Of a stretch of 64,000 nt of DNA, positions 19,866 through 28,829 are shown piece by piece. The stretch spans positions 138,723 through 202,722 of the forward strand of contig NZ_LWHQ01000027.1 in NCBI RefSeq assembly GCF_001653715.1. The letters are read 5' to 3'. The notes beneath the pieces are model-generated. The model was not told the origin of the DNA. It did no database searches and worked only from the letters and a program-made list of their open reading frames with translations. The stretch is from Methylobacterium platani. GTDB taxonomy: Bacteria; Pseudomonadota; Alphaproteobacteria; Rhizobiales; Beijerinckiaceae. A program made the position numbers and the translations under genes. Positions within the stretch are counted from its first letter, which is position 1. Each line of letters starts with the position of its first letter.

Positions 19866-20582
19866 GTGAAGAGACGACGCGCACGACTTGAACTGGTTGA
19901 TGACCGCCCGATCCGCGTGCACCGCACACGCTTCGAGGAAGAGCGCAACCCGCCACCGATCCAGCCGATGACGGCCCGCCAGGCCGAGTATCTGGACGCC
20001 CTCGGGTCCCACCCGCAAGTCATCGTCCTCGGCCCCGCCGGCACCGGCAAGACCTACATCGCCGGCACCCGCGCCGCCGACCTCTTGCGCCAGCGCCGGG
20101 TCGCCAAGGTGGTCATCACCCGGCCGAACGTGCCCTCGGGCCGCTCCCTCGGCTTCTTCCCCGGCACCCTGGAAGACAAGATCGCCCCCTGGGTCGCGCC
20201 CCTCACCGAGACGATGAAGGAGCGCATGGGCGACGGCGCCTTCGAGATCGCCGTGAAGGCCGGCGACATCGAGGTCGTCCCCTTCGAGGTGATGCGCGGC
20301 CGCACCTTCAAGAACTGCCTGGTGATCCTCGACGAGGCCCAGAACACCACCCCGGCCGAGATCAAGATGTTCCTGACCCGGATCGGCGACGACACCCAGG
20401 TCATCATCAACGGCGACGTGTCCCAGACCGACCTGCGCGAGACCTCGGGGCTCCGCACCGTCATCCACCTCGTCAAGAGCCGGATGATGCCGATCCCGAT
20501 CGTCGAGTTCGGACTGGACGACATCGTGCGCTCGGGAATCTGTGCCGAGTGGGTGCGGGCCTTCGAGGAGGCGCGGGTGTGA
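19866..20582 (+). CDS. PhoH-family ATPase
   Basis: The 238-residue protein is a PhoH-like P-loop ATPase with Walker A GPAGTGKT (56-63), the RPNVPSG segment (86-92) and Walker B LDEAQN (155-160). It lacks the N-terminal KH-like or PIN extensions seen in longer relatives, so it is the short proteobacterial type. PhoH proteins resemble the helicase core of SF1 enzymes and are linked to RNA metabolism, but the biochemical role is not settled. The start is GTG with a GGGAG about 12 bases upstream; an ATG choice would remove the conserved N-terminus. Confidence 0.9.
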   Translation: MKRRRARLELVDDRPIRVHRTRFEEERNPPPIQPMTARQAEYLDALGSHPQVIVLGPAGTGKTYIAGTRAADLLRQRRVAKVVITRPNVPSGRSLGFFPGTLEDKIAPWVAPLTETMKERMGDGAFEIAVKAGDIEVVPFEVMRGRTFKNCLVILDEAQNTTPAEIKMFLTRIGDDTQVIINGDVSQTDLRETSGLRTVIHLVKSRMMPIPIVEFGLDDIVRSGICAEWVRAFEEARV

Positions 20583-20684
20583 GGTTGCCATGCCTGCCCG
20601 GCCGGATGGCCGGGCAGGCATTCTAATGTGTCGGCTTGATCCCCGGACGGGGCACCGTACGAAGCACGGTAAACGCTCCGATGT

Positions 20685-20823
20685 CGTCCTGGGGCTCGCC
20701 GCAGGCAAGAACCCGGGATCCGTCACTGCTGACGCTTTAGATGGTATCGGAGGGCGTTTCGCCTCGTCCCGCATCGTCAGCGGTGATGGATCCCGGGTTC
20801 CGCTGCGCGGCACCAGGATGACG
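20685..20823. repeat. REP-like inverted repeat
   Basis: Two ~50-base arms (20685-20734 and 20775-20823) are reverse complements at roughly four positions in five, each with the core GGATCCCGGGTT next to CGTCAGCGGTGATG. The same unit occurs at 32186-32325. The pair forms a long hairpin downstream of the phoH-like gene. The remaining DNA from 20583 to 20946 shows no gene. Confidence 0.75.
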
Positions 20824-20946
20824 CGGAGGATGGCCGCAACGTCGCAGGCGCCTGAATACGTACCGAAACTTGTCCCGGCGCGAGAAACCATCCCGCTTCC
20901 CGGCGTTTCCCAGGATCTGCTGTTCCCTGCACATCCAGGATCCATC

Positions 20947-21597
20947 ATGGCCCACATCCTCGTCATCGGCGCCAGCCAGGGCATCGGCCTGGAGACGGTG
21001 AAGGCGGCGCTCGCCGCGGGGCACCGGGTGCGGGCCTTCGCCCGCTCGGCGGGCAGGATCGAGCTCTCCGACCCCGACCTCGAGCGCTTTCCCGGCGATG
21101 CCCTGTCCGCCACCGACGTGGGAGCCGCGCTCGAGGGGATCGACGTCGTCGTCCAGGCCCTCGGCGTACCGTTTCGCGACCTGTTCGGGCCGGTGCGGCT
21201 GTTCTCCGACGCGACCAACGTGCTCGTCCCGGCGATAGAGCAGGCGGGGGTGCGCCGGCTGATCGCGGTGACCGGCTTCGGCACCGGCGACAGCCGCGCG
21301 GCGATCGGCCCGCTGCAGCGCCTGCCGTTCCGCCTCGTCTTCGGCCGCGCCTACGACGACAAGGACGCGCAGGAGATGCGCATCCGCCGCTCCGGCCTGG
21401 ACTGGACCTTCGTGCGCCCGGGCGTGCTCACCGGCGGCCCCGCGACCGGGCGCTACCAGGTGCTCGACCGGCCGTCGTCGTGGACGAACGGGCTGATCGC
21501 CCGGGCCGACGTCGCCCGGTTCATCGTTCGCGACCTCGAGTCCCGCGACCATGTCGGCCGCCCGGTCGTGCTCATCAGCCACGCACTCCCGCTCTGA
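20947..21597 (+). CDS. NAD(P)-binding atypical SDR
   Basis: The 216-residue protein opens with a Rossmann dinucleotide motif (ILVIGASQGIG, 4-14) and belongs to the NmrA/atypical short-chain dehydrogenase group, with the RSGLDWTFVRPGVLTG segment characteristic of these proteins. No catalytic Tyr-x3-Lys pair is evident, so it may act as a redox sensor or epimerase-like protein. Its stop lies about a dozen bases before the SOUL-protein gene, suggesting co-transcription. Confidence 0.82.
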   Translation: MAHILVIGASQGIGLETVKAALAAGHRVRAFARSAGRIELSDPDLERFPGDALSATDVGAALEGIDVVVQALGVPFRDLFGPVRLFSDATNVLVPAIEQAGVRRLIAVTGFGTGDSRAAIGPLQRLPFRLVFGRAYDDKDAQEMRIRRSGLDWTFVRPGVLTGGPATGRYQVLDRPSSWTNGLIARADVARFIVRDLESRDHVGRPVVLISHALPL

Positions 21598-21610
21598 TCG
21601 TCCGGAACCC

Positions 21611-22213
21611 ATGGACAAGTTCCTCTACTACGCCGTCACCCTGCTCGAATCGGTCCTCGGGGTGTTCGGGGTGCGGACCTTCTACGACCAGCCCCGCTAC
21701 GCGGTGGTCGACCGGCTCGACCGCGGCGTCGAGATCCGCGCCTACGAACCCCGCGTCGCGGTCGAGACCGACGCGCGCGGCCAGGGCGACGGCGAGGCGT
21801 TCGGGCGGCTCTTCCGCTACATCACCGGCGCCAACTGGGCCGGCGACCACATCGCCATGACGGCGCCGGTGGAGGCCGGCGGGCAGCGCATCGCCATGAC
21901 GGTGCCGGTCGAGCAGGGCACCGGCGGGACGATGCGGTTCTTCCTGCCCCGGGCCGTGGCGGCGGCCGGCGCGCCGGAGCCGACCGAGGCCGGGGTTCGG
22001 CTGGTGACGATCCCGGAGGAGCGGATCGCGGCTCTGCGCTTCTCCGGCCGCGCGACGCCGGAGGCCCGGGCCGAGCAGGAGCGGATCCTCACCGAGGTCT
22101 TGCGCGCGGCCGGCCGTGCGACGGCGGGGCCGCCGTTCTTCATGGGCTACGACCCGCCCTTCGCGATCCCGTTCCTGCGGCGCAACGAGGCGGCGGTCAG
22201 GCTCGGGGCGTGA
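21611..22213 (+). CDS. SOUL-family heme-binding protein
   Basis: The 200-residue protein has the SOUL/HEBP fold: the IRAYEPRVAVET strand, the repeated IAMTAPVE and IAMTVPVE segments and the C-terminal FMGYDPPFAIPFLRRNE motif. Family members bind heme or related tetrapyrroles with moderate affinity. A hydrophobic segment at residues 5-20 may be a membrane anchor or uncleaved signal. It follows the atypical SDR closely. Confidence 0.88.
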   Translation: MDKFLYYAVTLLESVLGVFGVRTFYDQPRYAVVDRLDRGVEIRAYEPRVAVETDARGQGDGEAFGRLFRYITGANWAGDHIAMTAPVEAGGQRIAMTVPVEQGTGGTMRFFLPRAVAAAGAPEPTEAGVRLVTIPEERIAALRFSGRATPEARAEQERILTEVLRAAGRATAGPPFFMGYDPPFAIPFLRRNEAAVRLGA

Positions 22214-22225
22214 CCTCGGGCGGGC

Positions 22226-23245
22226 TCACCGCCCATCCGCCCGGGCCACCGCCCGCTTGATCACCTGCTGCACCTCGACGTTCGACAGGAACAGGTCGTG
22301 GTTGATGATGCCGCTGCCGTAATCCGAGGCATCGGCGACGCGCACGCCGAGGGCCTCCAGGCGGCCGCGATCGGCGGCGCCGGCGCGGATGACGCCGCCC
22401 GCGATGGTGCTGGAGAGTTCGAGCGCCCGGTCGTTGGTCGAGGAGATCACGGTGATCTTCTGGGCGGCGGTGCCGAGGCGCTCGATGCCGTTGGTGAACA
22501 GGTCGATGTCGATGTCGGGCGCGGCGAGCACGATGGCGCCGATCCGGTCGAGGGCCGCCTCGCCGGCATCGGCGCGTAGCATCCGCAGGGTCTCCAGGGT
22601 GAGCAGCGTGCCCATCGAATGGGCGACGAGGTGGATCCGCCCACCCTGCGCCGTGGCGAGCGCCCGCAGCAGGTCCTCGAAGGCGTCGCGCGACCACAGG
22701 GCGCTCTCGCGGTCGTAGCCGTAATCGAAGGTCTTGCCCGCCGACGGCCAGGTGAACAGGCCCGAGGCGCCGCGGAAGCGGATGCCGTCGGAGAGCTGTG
22801 CCGCGCTCACCGCGGCGGTCTCGAACGATTCGCGGTAGCCGTGGACGTAGAGCAGCACGTCGCGGCCGAGCACGGCCTCCGCGAAGGCGGTGGCGGCCTC
22901 GGGGCCGGTCACCACCCGGGGCGCCCCGGCGATACGCCAGTCGCCGGTGACCACCGACGACACCTTCCCGATCAGCGAGCGGTCCGGCGGGGCGAGGCGC
23001 AGCGTCGCGAAGGACAGGCCGCGGCCGCGCTGGTCGGTGAAGAAGGGCGGGCGGCCGGCGGGGTCGGCGGGCCGGCGGGTGGTGGCCACCAGCAGGACCG
23101 GGCTGACGTCGAGGGCGGATTGCTTCTCCGGCGTCGCCTCGCTCAGGAGCCCGTCGCCGAGGCAGCCGCCGAGGGACAGGCTGGCGAGGGCGGAGAAGCC
23201 GAGGCGGGCGAAGCCCCGGCGCGTCGGCGCGGCGATCGATGTCAT
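22226..23245 (-). CDS. DUF900 alpha/beta-hydrolase lipoprotein
   Basis: The 339-residue protein has a twin-arginine-like N-terminus (TRRGFARLGF) and a lipobox-like LGGC (around residue 27), so it is probably a lipoprotein. The hydrolase core includes LLYVHGYRESF (oxyanion side) and the nucleophile elbow VAHSMGT. DUF900 members are esterase-like enzymes of unknown substrate. The ATG at 23245 is chosen because the longer frame adds residues that would bury the signal sequence. It is convergent with the SOUL gene. Confidence 0.82.
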   Translation of the reverse strand: MTSIAAPTRRGFARLGFSALASLSLGGCLGDGLLSEATPEKQSALDVSPVLLVATTRRPADPAGRPPFFTDQRGRGLSFATLRLAPPDRSLIGKVSSVVTGDWRIAGAPRVVTGPEAATAFAEAVLGRDVLLYVHGYRESFETAAVSAAQLSDGIRFRGASGLFTWPSAGKTFDYGYDRESALWSRDAFEDLLRALATAQGGRIHLVAHSMGTLLTLETLRMLRADAGEAALDRIGAIVLAAPDIDIDLFTNGIERLGTAAQKITVISSTNDRALELSSTIAGGVIRAGAADRGRLEALGVRVADASDYGSGIINHDLFLSNVEVQQVIKRAVARADGR

Positions 23246-23436
23246 GACGTCCCACTCGTCCCCGGCCATGGCCGGCATTCCACCCGGCTTTCAGGCCGGG
23301 GATGCGGCATGATCGTGGCCGTGCCGCGTCGCGTCGGGGCAAAGCCGCGATTGTTGCCCGAAGGTCACGCCGCCTCGGTCCTTCGTCCACAGCCACGCCC
23401 CTCGACGGGCGGGCGGCGAGGCGGCAGAAAGACCGG

Positions 23437-24414
23437 ATGACCGTTCCGGCTCCCGACCTCGCCCAGCTCCTGTCCGGCAACCGCGCCGCCCTCGCCCGCG
23501 CCATCACGCTGGTCGAATCGAAGCGGGCCGATCACCGGGCCGCCGCCCGCGAACTCCTCGACGCCGCGCTGCCGCATGCCGGCAAGGCGGTGCGGGTCGG
23601 CATCACGGGCGTGCCGGGGGTGGGGAAGTCGACCACCATCGATGCCCTGGGGGCCAGCCTGACGGCGCGGGGCCACAAGGTGGCGGTGCTGGCGGTCGAT
23701 CCGAGCTCGTCGCGCACCGGCGGCTCGATCCTCGGCGACAAGACCCGGATGGCGCGGCTCGCCGTCGACCCGAACGCCTTCATCCGGCCCTCGCCGTCCT
23801 CCGGCACCCTCGGGGGCGTCGCGGCGAAGACCCGCGAGACGATGCTGCTCTGCGAGGCCGCCGGGTTCGACGTGGTGCTGGTCGAGACCGTCGGCGTCGG
23901 CCAGTCCGAGACCGCGGTCGCCGACCTCACCGACTTCTTCCTGGTGCTGATGCTGCCCGGCGCCGGCGACGAGCTGCAGGGCATCAAGAAGGGCATCCTC
24001 GAACTCGCCGACATGATCGCGGTCAACAAGGCCGACGGCGAGGAGGGGATGCGGCGCGCCATGGCCGCCGCCGCCGAGTACCGCGCCGCGCTCCACATCC
24101 TGACGCCGGCGAGCGCCACCTGGTCGCCGCCGGTCACCACCATCTCGGGGCTCGCCGGCCAGGGGCTGGACGCCCTGTGGGAGGCGGTGCTCGACCATCG
24201 CGCCAAGCTCACCGCGACCGGCGAGATCGCCGCCAAGCGCCGGAGCCAGGACGTGCAATGGATGTGGGCGCTCGTCCACGAGCGCCTGCACCAGCGCCTG
24301 ACCGGCAGCGCCGAGGTGCGCAGGGTGACGGCGGAGGCCGAGGGCAGGGTGGCGGCCGGCGAGCGCTCGCCGGCCGCGGGGGCGGACCTGATCGCCGAGC
24401 TGATCGGTCTCTAG
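23437..24414 (+). CDS. meaB: MeaB GTPase, methylmalonyl-CoA mutase chaperone
   Basis: The 325-residue G3E-family GTPase carries Walker A GVPGVGKS (58-65), the ETVGVGQSE switch segment and NKAD base-recognition motif. MeaB loads and protects adenosylcobalamin in methylmalonyl-CoA mutase; in Methylobacterium extorquens it is needed for glyoxylate regeneration in the ethylmalonyl-CoA pathway. The length is about that of the extorquens protein. No mutase gene is within the window, which agrees with its separate location in methylobacteria. The Shine-Dalgarno is weak. Confidence 0.95.
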   Translation: MTVPAPDLAQLLSGNRAALARAITLVESKRADHRAAARELLDAALPHAGKAVRVGITGVPGVGKSTTIDALGASLTARGHKVAVLAVDPSSSRTGGSILGDKTRMARLAVDPNAFIRPSPSSGTLGGVAAKTRETMLLCEAAGFDVVLVETVGVGQSETAVADLTDFFLVLMLPGAGDELQGIKKGILELADMIAVNKADGEEGMRRAMAAAAEYRAALHILTPASATWSPPVTTISGLAGQGLDALWEAVLDHRAKLTATGEIAAKRRSQDVQWMWALVHERLHQRLTGSAEVRRVTAEAEGRVAAGERSPAAGADLIAELIGL

Positions 24415-24474
24415 ATCCTTGGTTTTACTGCCTTTCATCTGGACCGAGCGGCATCCGCCCCGTCAGGGAATGGT

Positions 24475-25134
24475 CTAGCGCCTCGCGCCCCGGAGCGCGC
24501 GCAGGAGCGCGCGCAGGAGCGCGTCCCGATCACCGAACAGGTGTGCGCCGTCGAGGCCTCTCCCGTCCCCGCCGCCGACCACCAGGGCCGGGACCCCGCG
24601 TAGGCCGTGCCGGGCCATCGCCGCCCGGCCCGCCGCCATGCGGGCAGCAGCGGCCTCGTGCAGGGTCGCATCGGCGGCCCGCAGGCGCGCGGCGGCGGGC
24701 GCGAGGCCGGCCTCGTCGAGGATGTCCGCCAGAACCCCCGGCGCGGCGATGTCGCGGCCGCCGACGTAGCGGGCCGCCTGGACCGCCGCGAGGGCATCCG
24801 GTTCCCGGTCGGGCGCGGTGAGTCGAACCGCGGTCAGGGCCAGGGTCGCCGGCCCCGAATCGACCGGGCCGGCTCGGGATTCAAGCACTTGCGTCCGATA
24901 GGCCTCGCTGAACGGCTGGCCCGTGAGTACGGCGATGCGCTGGTCGGCCGACCAGGCATGGGCGGCGAAGCCCGCATCCATCGGGAAGGCGCCCCGCCCG
25001 GCGAACAGGCCGACCGGGAGCACGGCGAGGGCCACGTCGTCGTGGGCGCGAAGCCAGGTCAAGGCAGGATGGGCGCCGTAGCACCAGCCGCAGAGCGGAT
25101 CGTACAGGCAGGTGACGGTGATCCGGTCGGACAT
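24475..25134 (-). CDS. DsbA-family thiol oxidoreductase-like protein
   Basis: The 219-residue protein starts with a thioredoxin-fold strand and the CGWC motif (Cys15-Cys18), then a long helical insertion, and the cis-proline loop GVPALVVGG. There is no signal peptide, so it is the cytoplasmic FrnE/2-hydroxychromene-carboxylate-isomerase-like group. A GAGGA Shine-Dalgarno precedes the ATG. It lies 41 bases after the NAD(P)-binding gene and is likely co-transcribed; an HxlR regulator is divergent to both. Confidence 0.85.
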   Translation of the reverse strand: MSDRITVTCLYDPLCGWCYGAHPALTWLRAHDDVALAVLPVGLFAGRGAFPMDAGFAAHAWSADQRIAVLTGQPFSEAYRTQVLESRAGPVDSGPATLALTAVRLTAPDREPDALAAVQAARYVGGRDIAAPGVLADILDEAGLAPAAARLRAADATLHEAAAARMAAGRAAMARHGLRGVPALVVGGGDGRGLDGAHLFGDRDALLRALLRALRGARR

Positions 25135-25175
25135 CGATCCTCGTCTCGCTCCGCGTCCTCGTCCCGTCGGCCGCG

Positions 25176-25781
25176 TCAGTAGCCGACGGTGAAGCGCTGG
25201 CGCAGATGCGCCGGGCGCTCGATCTCGTCGACGAGGGCGACGGCGTAATCCTCGTAGGAGATCCGGCTGCCGGTCTCGCCGACGAGCAGCGCGTCGCGAC
25301 CGAGGCGGAACCGGCCGGTGCGCTCGCCCGCCTCGATCAGCGCCGAGGGCGACAGGAAGCTCCAGTCGAGGTCGGCGACCCGGCGCAGCGCGTCGAGGAA
25401 GGCCGCGCCGCGCAGGGCCTCGTCCCTGTAGGCGGCGGGAAAGTCGGGCTGGTCGACCAGACGTTGCCCGGGCGCGACCTCGAGCGAGCCGGCGCCGCCG
25501 ACCACGAGGTAGCGCGACACGCCCGAGTCCCGCACCGCGCCGATCAGCGCCGCCGGGTCGGTGTCGCGAAAACGCACGGCGCTCACCACCGCGTCGTGTC
25601 CGGCGATGAGCCGGCTCAGGCCCGCGGGATCGCGAACGTCGCCCGCGGCCGGCGTGATCTGCGGCGCGGCGGCACGCGGGTTGCGGGCGATGGCGGTGAC
25701 GCGGTGGCTCCGCGCCGCCAGCTCCGCGACGAGGCGTGCGCCGACATTCCCGGTCGCGCCGATGACGGCAACCTTGGCCAT
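25176..25781 (-). CDS. NAD(P)H-binding oxidoreductase (NmrA/YwnB-like)
   Basis: The 201-residue protein begins with VAVIGATGNVGARL (4-17), a Rossmann motif, and continues with the SAVRF, LVVGGAGSLEV and DWSFLSPSA segments of small atypical SDRs close to YwnB or NmrA-like quinone oxidoreductases. The ATG at 25781 matches the family start; a longer in-frame start at 25871 is unlikely. It is divergent from the HxlR gene with 132 bases between, the common layout for HxlR regulators and the redox enzyme they control. Confidence 0.87.
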   Translation of the reverse strand: MAKVAVIGATGNVGARLVAELAARSHRVTAIARNPRAAAPQITPAAGDVRDPAGLSRLIAGHDAVVSAVRFRDTDPAALIGAVRDSGVSRYLVVGGAGSLEVAPGQRLVDQPDFPAAYRDEALRGAAFLDALRRVADLDWSFLSPSALIEAGERTGRFRLGRDALLVGETGSRISYEDYAVALVDEIERPAHLRQRFTVGY

Positions 25782-25810
25782 GATGCTCTCTTGGTTCGAT
25801 TTCGCGATCT

Positions 25811-25827
25811 GGTCTATGATCGAGACC
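25811..25827. promoter_or_regulatory. possible HxlR operator
   Basis: GGTCT (25811-25815), seven-base spacer, AGACC (25823-25827) forms a small dyad in the gap between the divergent NAD(P)-binding and HxlR genes. Position and symmetry suit a winged-helix dimer; the assignment is inference. Confidence 0.35.
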
Positions 25828-25913
25828 GCCGACAGAGCTAGACCCTCGCCGGGCCTCCCGCAAGACGTCACGGGGGAGAGACCAGGTCAGCGTGCGGTGA
25901 CCATGGGGAGAAT

Positions 25914-26279
25914 GTGGTGCTCGACGAGTTGATGCCGGCCGACGCTTCCGGACAACCTTGCGCGATCCGCGATGTCCTCGACTGGATCGGCGATCAATGG
26001 AGCCTGCTGGTGCTGGCGACGCTGGCACCCGGGGTGAAACGCTTCAGCCAGCTCGAGCGCGAGATCGGCGACGTCTCGAAGCAGATGCTGTCGAAGACCC
26101 TGCGCCGGCTGGAGCAGGACGGCTTCGTGGCCCGCGAGGTCCATGCCGAGGTGCCGCCGCGGGTCGAGTACCGGCTGACGCCGCTCGGGATGTCGTTCCT
26201 GGAGCCGATGCGCGGGCTGATCCGCTGGGCGGAGGCGAACCAGGCGGCGATTGCGGCGGCGCGGCGGGTGGCGACGTAA
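25914..26279 (+). CDS. HxlR-family transcriptional regulator
   Basis: The 121-residue winged-helix protein shows the HxlR pattern: a Cys near the N-terminus (QPCAIRDVLDWIGDQWS), the helix FSQLEREIGDVSKQMLSKTL and the wing PPRVEYRLTPLG. HxlR proteins sense oxidative or aldehyde stress through that cysteine, or respond to quinone-like ligands. The start is taken as GTG at 25914 with GGGGAG just upstream; an ATG at 25932 is the alternative. It probably controls itself and the divergent NAD(P)-binding/DsbA pair. Confidence 0.9.
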   Translation: MVLDELMPADASGQPCAIRDVLDWIGDQWSLLVLATLAPGVKRFSQLEREIGDVSKQMLSKTLRRLEQDGFVAREVHAEVPPRVEYRLTPLGMSFLEPMRGLIRWAEANQAAIAAARRVAT

Positions 26280-26432
26280 TCGCTTCCCGGCACGGCAGTG
26301 TTCGAGCGCTCGGGCCCCGCCCTGGACGACGACGGCGACGTGGAACGAGATCCGGAACCCGGCAGGGGAGGTGCTGCGAAGCGCCGCTCCGTGCTGCTCC
26401 GCTGCAGGCATGACGACATTTCGCGACTTGGC

Positions 26433-26485
26433 GCGCTGGATCCCGGACCTCCTTCCGCGACCGCTTCAGTGAGCGCGGGAAGGGG
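26433..26485 (+). repeat. solitary copy of GIY-YIG arm repeat
   Basis: The segment contains GCTGGATCCCGGACCTCCTT and continues to GCGGGAAGGGG, aligning by eye with the inner part of the left arm of the 13954-14499 element (about 14013-14063). No GIY-YIG gene is near. It lies in the gap between the HxlR and prdX genes; the rest of 26280-26503 shows no gene. Confidence 0.65.
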
Positions 26486-26503
26486 CAGGTTTCGGATCGC
26501 TTT

Positions 26504-27040
26504 CTATCCGACCGCTGGCTCCGTCTCCTCCTTCGCCGGCTCCGGCAGCGCCATCACCCGCGGCTCGTGCCCCGTCGCCTCCAGGAAGCGGATCAGGTCG
26601 CCGGGGGCGACCGCCGTGGTGGCGCCGTTGTGGAGCGGGTGGACGTTGACCGGGTCGCGCGCCATCAGCCCGGCATCGAGGATCACCGTGACGGTGCCGT
26701 CGCGGTCGTTGAGGAGCCCGAACGGCGTCACCGAGCCCGGACGGACGCCGAGCCGCTCGTAGAGGAGCTCGGGCGAGCCGAAGGAGAGCCGGCCGCGGGC
26801 GCCGAGCGGGCCGTGCAGCCGCTTGAGGTCGATCCGCGCCTCCGCCTCTGCGACGACGAGGAACAGGCGGCCGTCCTTGTCCTTGAGGAAGAGGTTCTTC
26901 GAGTGGCCGCCCGGCATGCCGGCCTTGAGGTCGCGCGATTCCGCCACCGTGTGCACGGGGACGTGCGTCACGGTGGCGTGGGCGATCCCGAGGCGGTCGA
27001 GGAAGGCGAACAGCTCCTCGGGGGTCGCCGGGTCGGTCAT
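26504..27040 (-). CDS. prdX: prolyl-tRNA editing protein (YbaK/ProX)
   Basis: The 178-residue protein is a YbaK/ProX-type deacylase that removes alanine or cysteine wrongly attached to tRNA-Pro. The conserved lysine segment GGHSKNLFLKDK (44-55) and the GSVTPFGLLND segment (about 101-111) are characteristic of ProXp-ala/PrdX. It overlaps the upstream dehydratase gene by the ATGA tetranucleotide (27037-27040), so translation is coupled. It is the last gene of a three-gene unit. Confidence 0.9.
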   Translation of the reverse strand: MTDPATPEELFAFLDRLGIAHATVTHVPVHTVAESRDLKAGMPGGHSKNLFLKDKDGRLFLVVAEAEARIDLKRLHGPLGARGRLSFGSPELLYERLGVRPGSVTPFGLLNDRDGTVTVILDAGLMARDPVNVHPLHNGATTAVAPGDLIRFLEATGHEPRVMALPEPAKEETEPAVG

Positions 27041-27993
27041 GCGGCGAGGTGCCGGGCGAGCGCCGCCGGGTCGACGTTGCCGCCCGACAGGATCACGCCG
27101 ACGCGCTTGCCCGCGACGGGGACCGCGCCCTCGAAGGCGGCGGCCGCGGCGAGGCAGCCGGTCGGCTCGACGACGAGCTTCATCCGCTCGACGAAGAACC
27201 GCATGGCGGAGACGAGCTGCGCATCCGTCGCCGTGACGATGCCGGCGGCCTCGCGCCGGATGATCGGGAAGGTGTGGTTGCCCAGATGCGTGGTCAGCGC
27301 GCCGTCGGCGATCGAGACCGGGACGGGGATGCGCACCACCTCGCCCTTGGCGAGCGATTGCTGGCCGTCGTTGCCGGCCTCGGGCTCGACGCCCCAGATC
27401 TCGACCCCCGGCGACAGCGCGCGCGCGGCGAGGCACGAGCCGGCGAGCAGCCCGCCGCCGCCGAGGCAGACGAGCAGCAGGTCGAGGGGGCCGACCTCCT
27501 CGATCAGCTCCTTCACCGCCGTGCCCTGGCCGGCGATCACGTCGGGATGGTCGTAGGGCGGGATCACCGACAGGCCGCGCGCCTCGGCGAGCCGCCGGCT
27601 CACCGCCTCGCGGTCCTCCTTGTAGCGGTCGTAGGTGACGATCTCGGCGCCGTAGCCGCGGGTCGCCGCGACCTTGATGGCAGGGGCGTCGTGCGGCATC
27701 ACGATCACGGTCGGCACAGTCTGGAGTGCGCCCGCATACGCGATCGCCTGGGCGTGGTTGCCCGACGAGAAGGCCAGCACGCCGCGCTCGCGCTGCACGG
27801 GCGAGAGCGCCGCGATGGCGTTGCAGGCGCCCCGGAACTTGAAGGCGCCGGCCCGCTGCAGCGGCTCGGCCTTGAAGAACAGGGTGGCGCCGGTCCGCGC
27901 GTCCGCCGTGCGGGAGGTGAGGACCGGGGTGCGGTGGGCGATGCCGTCGATCCGGTGGGCGGCGGCCTCGACGTCGGCGTAGGACAGGCTCAT
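27037..27993 (-). CDS. PLP-dependent threonine/serine dehydratase-like enzyme
   Basis: The 318-residue fold-type II PLP enzyme has the Schiff-base lysine in FKFRGACN (Lys52), the SGNHAQ phosphate/cofactor motif (77-82) and a GGGGLLAGS loop. It lacks the C-terminal ACT domain of biosynthetic IlvA, so it belongs to the short group that includes catabolic threonine dehydratase, serine racemase and threo-3-hydroxyaspartate ammonia-lyase. Its start overlaps the stop of the enoyl-CoA hydratase gene (TGATG at 27991-27995) and its stop overlaps prdX. Confidence 0.9.
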   Translation of the reverse strand: MSLSYADVEAAAHRIDGIAHRTPVLTSRTADARTGATLFFKAEPLQRAGAFKFRGACNAIAALSPVQRERGVLAFSSGNHAQAIAYAGALQTVPTVIVMPHDAPAIKVAATRGYGAEIVTYDRYKEDREAVSRRLAEARGLSVIPPYDHPDVIAGQGTAVKELIEEVGPLDLLLVCLGGGGLLAGSCLAARALSPGVEIWGVEPEAGNDGQQSLAKGEVVRIPVPVSIADGALTTHLGNHTFPIIRREAAGIVTATDAQLVSAMRFFVERMKLVVEPTGCLAAAAAFEGAVPVAGKRVGVILSGGNVDPAALARHLAA

Positions 27994-28766
27994 CAGCGGT
28001 GCTCGAAGTTGGGCTTACGCTTCTCGACGAAGGCGCTCATGCCTTCCTTCTGGTCGTGGGTGGCGAACAGCCCGTAGAATACCCGGCGCTCGTAGCGGAT
28101 GCCCTCGGTCAGGGTGGTCTCGAAGGCGCGGTCGACGCTCTCCTTGGCCACCATCACGGCGGGCAGCGACATCGACGCGATGGTCTCGGCGGCCTTCATC
28201 GCCTCGTCGAGAAGCTCGGCCGCCGGCACCACCCGGGCGACGAGGCCGGAGCGCTCGGCCTCGGCGGCATCCATCATCCGGCCGGTGAGGCACAGCTCCA
28301 TCGCCTTGGCCTTGCCGACCGCGCGGGTCAGGCGCTGGGTGCCGCCGGCGCCGGGGATCACCCCGAGCTTGATCTCGGGCTGGCCGAACTTGGCCGTGTC
28401 GGCGGCCAGGATGAAGTCGCACATCAGCGCCAGCTCGCAGCCGCCGCCGAGGGCGTAGCCGGCGACAGCGGCGATGATCGGCTTGCGGCGCCGGCCGACC
28501 TTGTCCCACTCGCCGAACGGGTCGGCCATGTAGAATTCGGGGTGGGTGCGGTCCTGCATCTCGCGGATGTCGGCGCCGGCCGCGAAGGCCTTCTCCGAGC
28601 CGGTGATGACGACGCAGCCGATGCCGTCGTCGCGCTCGGTACCGTCGAGGGCGTGGTTCAGCTCGGCGATCAGCGCGTTGCACAGGGCGTTCAGCGCCGC
28701 CGGGCGGTGCAGGGTGACGAGCGCCACCCGCCCGCGGGTCTCGACCCGGATGTTCTCGTAGTCCAC
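27993..28766 (-). CDS. enoyl-CoA hydratase
   Basis: The 257-residue crotonase-fold enzyme is close to the short-chain mitochondrial type (ECHS1). The oxyanion segment AAGADIREM, the first catalytic glutamate in [11 protein letters not shown] and the second in the [13 protein letters not shown] region are all present, with a C-terminus FVEKRKPNF. It hydrates trans-2-enoyl-CoA; crotonyl-CoA in the ethylmalonyl-CoA pathway or beta-oxidation are likely substrates. The start is read as GTG at 28766, six bases after GGGAGGA; no better ATG fits the family N-terminus. It leads the ECH-dehydratase-prdX unit. Confidence 0.92.
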   Translation of the reverse strand: MDYENIRVETRGRVALVTLHRPAALNALCNALIAELNHALDGTERDDGIGCVVITGSEKAFAAGADIREMQDRTHPEFYMADPFGEWDKVGRRRKPIIAAVAGYALGGGCELALMCDFILAADTAKFGQPEIKLGVIPGAGGTQRLTRAVGKAKAMELCLTGRMMDAAEAERSGLVARVVPAAELLDEAMKAAETIASMSLPAVMVAKESVDRAFETTLTEGIRYERRVFYGLFATHDQKEGMSAFVEKRKPNFEHR

Positions 28767-28829
28767 GGCGTTCCTCCCGCTCGTCTCCGTTGCTTGGCTA
28801 GGGGAGGGATGGGCGGGGCGCAAGCGCTG

